Shown: positions 59,981-64,000 of the stretch, piece after piece | Layout of the letters: each line of letters opens with the position of its first letter | Numbering within the stretch: position 1 is the stretch's first letter | From: Blumeriella jaapii | Taxonomy: Eukaryota; Ascomycota; Leotiomycetes; Helotiales; Drepanopezizaceae | Length of the DNA: 64,000 nt | Assembly (NCBI GenBank): GCA_009599575.1 | Contig: VWND01000002.1 | Coordinates: forward strand, 1,116,001-1,180,000 | Direction: 5' to 3' | The notes under the pieces: generated by a model | Told to the model about the DNA's origin: nothing | The model's input: the letters and a program-made list of their open reading frames with translations, nothing else | The model's database searches: none | Made by a program: the position numbers and the translations under genes

Positions 59981-60623
59981 GTACTTCGTTCTCGCAACAC
60001 GCTTCTTCTTCTTCTTCTCCTTCTTCTTCTTCTTCGGATGGTGTCTTGTCGTGGTGTGTTCCGTGCTATAGCGAGCCGATCCTTGGACTTGGACTTGGAC
60101 TTGCGGTAGAGAGAGGGAGGGGGAGGGCCTGGGAAGAGGGGGGGGGGCGTGGATCGTGGAAGAGAGATGAACTGCTGTATTGTACTGTACTGTACTGTGA
60201 GTCCCCTGGAGGCTCAAGGGCTGGCTTCGTGGTCTGTGGAAAGCCGGCTATGGATGGCGTAGTGCTGTAGATGGGTATGTAGGTATGTAGGTATGTACCT
60301 AGTTACCTACCTAAACTACCTACCTAGGTAGGTAGGTAGGTATGAAACAGCTTTGTGAAGGAAGTCCTCGGGAACAAACCTCTCGACCGATCAGCCAGCA
60401 GGGCCGAAAGTCGGGACATGATGTAGAAGGAGGAGTCTGGAAAAGCGCGGGGCACGGTGAATTGCATTAGGTACGGCATTGAGGATTGCGGCTCTCCACG
60501 TTGTCAACAGTCGGACTTCCTGCGTCCTGATGTGCGCCGCTCTAATGCCTGGTGAAAGAGTAGCCAACGCCCACTTACCCCCCCACCCCAATGCTCGAAC
60601 CACGAACGCCGGTCTGTGAACGA

Positions 60624-62069
60624 TCAAGCCCCAAGCGGAGAATTCTGCCAGGCAATCTTCTGCCGGTGCATGCTCCACCCGACATAAGCGTACGTCGCGA
60701 TCGCCCACAGAATGATATAGGCGAACAGAAGGCCGAAGGACAGGCCAAAGGCATAGTGGAACTCGAGGCACCAGATGATGGCGGACAAGCAGCCGACGTA
60801 CACGAGGATGCCGGCCATCCACCAGAGCGTCAGGTGGACGAACATGCGCCGGAAGGCGGGCGAGGCGTCGTAGCGGGCGTTGAAGCGCACGCGGAACTCG
60901 CGGTCCTGCAGGCCGTCGACGGCGATGAAGTCTTCGGCGGCGTAGTAGACGAACGGCCGGGTGCGGGAGCCGCGGGCGTGCGAGTTGATGCCGATGGGCA
61001 GCCGGAGGCCGCACATCGACAGCGCCATGACGACGAGCAGGAAGACCATCAGGAAGGCCGGGCCGTAGAGGTAGAGCGCCGGCATCACCAGCGAGGAGCC
61101 GACCACGAAGGGCACCAGGGCGACCAGCATCGCCGTGAGGTACACCCAGGATGTGGCGTCGAGTTCCCACCGCGAGCGCGAGAGGAGAGGGGCGCAGAGG
61201 TCGCGGTATTGCAGGAGCCGCCAGACCCGCACGACGAGAACGTAGACTTCTCCAAACCCGAAGGAGATGACGGCGTAGCCGAGGATTGCTTTGTTGTATT
61301 GTGCTGGCCCTTCGATGGTGCAGCGCTGGCCGTCCGGGGTTTGCGAACGGCAAGCCTCTTTGTGTTTTCGCACTTGGGTGTTGTACTGGAAGCTGATCAG
61401 CGTCGCCCTTGACATGTGGGCTTCCGGAAGACGAGGGATCTTGTGGCCAATTGACCTACCCAGGCGTAATAGATGATGATCGGGACTATCAGGTCAAAGA
61501 GGATGATCAAGGGAGCCGCCAGTGTGATGCCAACGTGACCAGCGTCGCTGCAGATTTTCTGTTAAGTTGGATCTTCTGATCTATCGAAAGGACTAGGTTG
61601 GAAACACGATCGGCAGGACGGTGACTTACAACGGTTTGGGATTCTTCTGAGCCAGTTTCTCCAACGGCGGTCGTGCTGGAGGCAAGGGCGCAGCTTTCAG
61701 GTCCTCGCTGCCGTCAAGTGTCGATTCCACAGTCGAGAAATGTTCAGATGGCGCGACAGTATCGTTGACTGTTTGAACATCGTGGGAGGTGTTGTTTGTC
61801 GGCCGTGCCTCTTCTTCGGTTTTGATCACTGCCGCACTGCTCTGGCCCTCTGCATCTGGCACAGCCAGTTCTTGCTTCTCCAGGTCTTGGGATTTCTCCG
61901 AGTCTTTGCCTTCTCTCTGAGTGTTGCTGGGCAGTTCTCGCAGCCTTTTGATCTCCGCGGCGTTCTCGGGCAAAGACCTGTCCGCCTCTCCTGCTAAGGC
62001 CGGATGCTGCCCTATTGCATTCGGTAGGGGGCTCTCTGAAGCCGGATCGGCAACTATTCTGATGGACAT
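60624..62069 (-). CDS. Six-helix membrane protein of unknown function
   Basis: Three exons (61630-62069, 61460-61547, 60624-61385) sum exactly to 429 residues. The first 150 residues are hydrophilic and acidic (MSIRIVADPASESP start; many Glu, Ser and Thr). Six hydrophobic segments then follow: LIILFDLIVPIIIYYAW, YNKAILGYAVISFGFGEVYVLVV, WVYLTAMLVALVPFVVG, YGPAFLMVFLLVVMALSM, LWWMAGILVYVGCLSAIIW and FGLSFGLLFAYIILWAIATYAYV. I do not recognise a family. The bare 5' region has a likely intron in the leader (GTATGTCTTT at about 62145 to CAG near 62082). The exon 3 start is set by an AG giving YYAWYNTQVRKHKEAC. High G+C in the last exon creates large spurious open frames on both strands. Confidence 0.72.
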
Positions 62070-63428
62070 TGGAAATAGAGGTTGCTGGAAGTTTTTAGTA
62101 AACAAACACGCTCGCAAGCAGCTCGCAGGAAAGACATACTTATAGAGCTCTTGCTCGGCAACTGGTTTTCCAGCTTGAAACGAAGACGACGCCTGTGATA
62201 AACTTTCGCATCTGATTAATCGTCCTTTCGCTCAGTCCGAGAGCTTGTCAGTGTTCCGTGTATGAAACCAAGGGATCCAGAAAAAAAGCTGAGCAGCTAA
62301 TTTGACGGCCGTGACAGCGGCATGCAGAGCTCTTGAACAGGTCAGTTGCCGCTTGGATGGTGATCGTCTGAGGAAAATCATGGTCATGACACTCTTGGGC
62401 CGAAATCAGACCCTTTGAGCATGAGCTGAGAGAAGACGAAACGTCATCGACGTGGATTAGAACGATCTAATACTGAGCAGTTAGAACACGATGGGCAAAA
62501 GGGGCTCAACATCACGAACCTAGAATTTTCGCTAAAGCTCCCAGACTGCCGAGTCTAAATCAGCTGCAGAAGATCGCCTTGCCGGCCGTGCATGCAAATA
62601 CTGTGATTAGTTATTGCTATTGGGAGTGTTGATTCGTCAGAAGAGCTAGTAAACAAGGCCCGAGATCGTCAGCTGTCGGGACAGCACAAAGGTCCGGGAA
62701 CAAGAGACTCGCAACTCCCGGTTGATACACGTCTTTTTAAAATTTGGCGATTCCAGTCCTGATTTAATTTCTGCTCTCGTTGAGATCTAGAACGCCAATA
62801 GCAAGTGCTTAGCTCGTAACAAACTTGTGCCCGTACATACTCCTGTTTGTGAACTGAGGATCTCGTCGTTAGAATGTCTTGATTCCACCCACTTCATGAG
62901 AGCTTGAGGCAGTGTGCCGGAATTGACTAAGTGACGTACATGGTGTTTGGTCTTGTTGCTCATTTAAATTCAAAATCCAATGATAATGTATGCAGGTGCC
63001 ACGTCGAAAGGACATGATAGGCAATAGACAGTGCTCATCTATCGAGTTATTGTATATAGTGATGGCTTCAACATCGGTTTGACAGCAGTGGCTGGCCATG
63101 CCGAACACGTTCTACTTTCCTAGCGACATGTACATAAACAGTGGGCCAAAGCGGTAGAGGCGGGGGGGGAGGGAGGATACTGTGCAAGCGAAACTTAGCC
63201 GAGCCATTATCAAAACATCATCTGCTATAGTCTACCCCGACTCACAAGCATAAGCAAGACGTGAATGACGTAGTCGGGTCGCGAGGTCTTGTATTAATGG
63301 TCGGACTATAGCACAGCGTTCATGGGTATTCAGAAGCAAATCGTGATCGAATTGTTTTTACTGTATCAATTTAGCTAACCCAAGCGAAACGGAGGTGGAG
63401 AACCCTCAAAGGTCGCAATCTTCAGCAG
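62070..63428. other. Spacer between membrane gene and oxoprolinase
   Basis: This is the leader and promoter of the membrane protein gene and the 3' side of the oxoprolinase gene, both minus strand. It is AT-richer, with no repeat array and no supported coding region. Confidence 0.4.
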
Positions 63429-64000
63429 CTAGGCCTGAAGAGCCATTTCTTCACGATTAGCATGCGAGCCACCCCTCCAAGCAAGCTTCGGATCCTCCTT
63501 TCTCATCTCTTCCTTCAGCTCTCCGATCTTTCCCCACCCACCACCTCCGGGCGTCTTGATAATGATTCTCTCCCCTGCCTTCATGGCAGCCGTGTTCTTT
63601 TCTCCCATGTTGATCCATCTTTCCTCAGACACAGCATCCTCAACAGCTTCTCCGGAGCCATTCAACATCTTATCCGATCGCTCGGCATTGCTCACTTCCA
63701 CCTTCCTCACCCAGATGTTGAGACCGCATTCGCCATCCTCGCCGCCTTCAAGGCCGTACGGATGGTGTACCCTTCTTTCGCTGAGAATCGAAACCTGGAC
63801 GGGAATTCTGAATTCAATGTCTCGGACGACTCCGTCCCCACCGCGGTGCTTACCTGCGCCTCCAGAACCGGGACGTAAAGAGAATTCCCGGAGAAGAACG
63901 GGATAGCGTCGTTCAAAGACCTCTGCATCCGTGATGCGGGTGTTTGTCATATGTGTGTGGACACCCGAAGTTCCCTCCCAGTCCTTTCCTGCACCACTAC
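63429..64000 (-). CDS. OXP1: 5-oxoprolinase C-terminal part (cut by window edge)
   Basis: The C-terminal end of an ATP-dependent 5-oxoprolinase (hydantoinase B half), which opens 5-oxo-L-proline to glutamate in glutathione turnover. About 190 residues are inside the window and the reading frame stays open to position 64000. Seen: [61 protein letters not shown] (in blocks), [17 protein letters not shown] and the terminal KTPGGGGWG motif, all hallmarks of the HyuB domain. No intron or frame break appears in the visible portion. Bacterial-type hydantoinase B alone is less likely in a fungus. Confidence 0.93.
   Translation of the reverse strand, partial: SGAGKDWEGTSGVHTHMTNTRITDAEVFERRYPVLLREFSLRPGSGGAGKHRGGDGVVRDIEFRIPVQVSILSERRVHHPYGLEGGEDGECGLNIWVRKVEVSNAERSDKMLNGSGEAVEDAVSEERWINMGEKNTAAMKAGERIIIKTPGGGGWGKIGELKEEMRKEDPKLAWRGGSHANREEMALQA

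Larger units (their letters stand above)
54989..60623. other. 5.6-kb gene-poor, repeat-rich region
   Basis: I find no open frame with family resemblance or a believable intron-exon model in this stretch. It begins with the 5' side of the MIT gene and contains a G-run region, long CT microsatellites, a cluster of CAGTA palindromes (56808-56965), a 12-base minisatellite, a long CTAC array and a TTC run. It could hold a long leader, noncoding RNAs or simply spacer; expression data would be needed to tell. Confidence 0.55.

Noticed and set aside
60391..61412. Overlapping 320- and 273-codon frames at the membrane protein's last exon
   Set aside because: Both are Arg/Pro/His- or Glu/Asp-rich shadows of a GC-rich exon that encodes clear membrane helices in another frame.
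1..64000. Mobile elements or a biosynthetic gene cluster
   Set aside because: No transposase, reverse transcriptase, terminal repeat pair, polyketide synthase or nonribosomal synthetase sequence was seen; gene content is housekeeping.

Overview
The window is nuclear DNA of a filamentous ascomycete (Pezizomycotina). Almost every gene has short GT-AG introns (about 42-180 bases), long intergenic spacers carry tetra- and pentanucleotide repeats, genes lie on both strands without operons, and the recognisable proteins are fungal orthologues. The exact genus cannot be read from the sequence. I resolve about twenty protein genes. No rRNA, tRNA, CRISPR array, transposase or plasmid feature was found.

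Left third (1-23.5 kb): isocitrate lyase (minus) faces away from an alpha/beta hydrolase (plus). Then come a DDHD-domain phospholipase (plus) converging on an RRM/SR splicing protein (minus), a YPR011C-type mitochondrial carrier (minus) divergent from ribosomal protein eL18 (plus), MRM2 mitochondrial 21S rRNA methyltransferase (minus), a coiled-coil protein with ten 29-residue repeats (minus) and the oligosaccharyltransferase subunit OST3/6 (plus).

Middle (24-49.5 kb): gamma-tubulin complex GCP3/Spc98 (minus) is divergent from SAGA subunit HFI1/ADA1 (plus). These are followed by actin-interacting protein AIP1 (plus), a large BRE4/ArAE-type membrane protein (plus), DNA polymerase epsilon subunit DPB2 (minus) divergent from a NASP-type histone chaperone (plus), sterol O-acyltransferase ARE2 (minus), a RING-like small protein (minus), a hotdog thioesterase (minus) and fimbrin SAC6 (plus).

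Right part (49.5-64 kb): a repeat-rich spacer, a 1262-residue MIT-domain protein (minus), about 5.6 kb of gene-poor repeat-rich DNA, a six-helix membrane protein of unknown function (minus), and the C-terminal part of 5-oxoprolinase (minus) running off the right edge.

A cross-cutting observation is that eight reading-frame breaks fall inside conserved exons of seven otherwise intact genes. They are best explained by small indel errors in the assembly, so the affected proteins should be read across the breaks. I did not find a convincing undescribed multi-gene system. The most interesting leads are a shared replication/chaperone promoter with paired ACGCGA sites, the 29-residue coiled-coil array, a G-rich tract upstream of the MIT gene, and families of short intergenic motifs.
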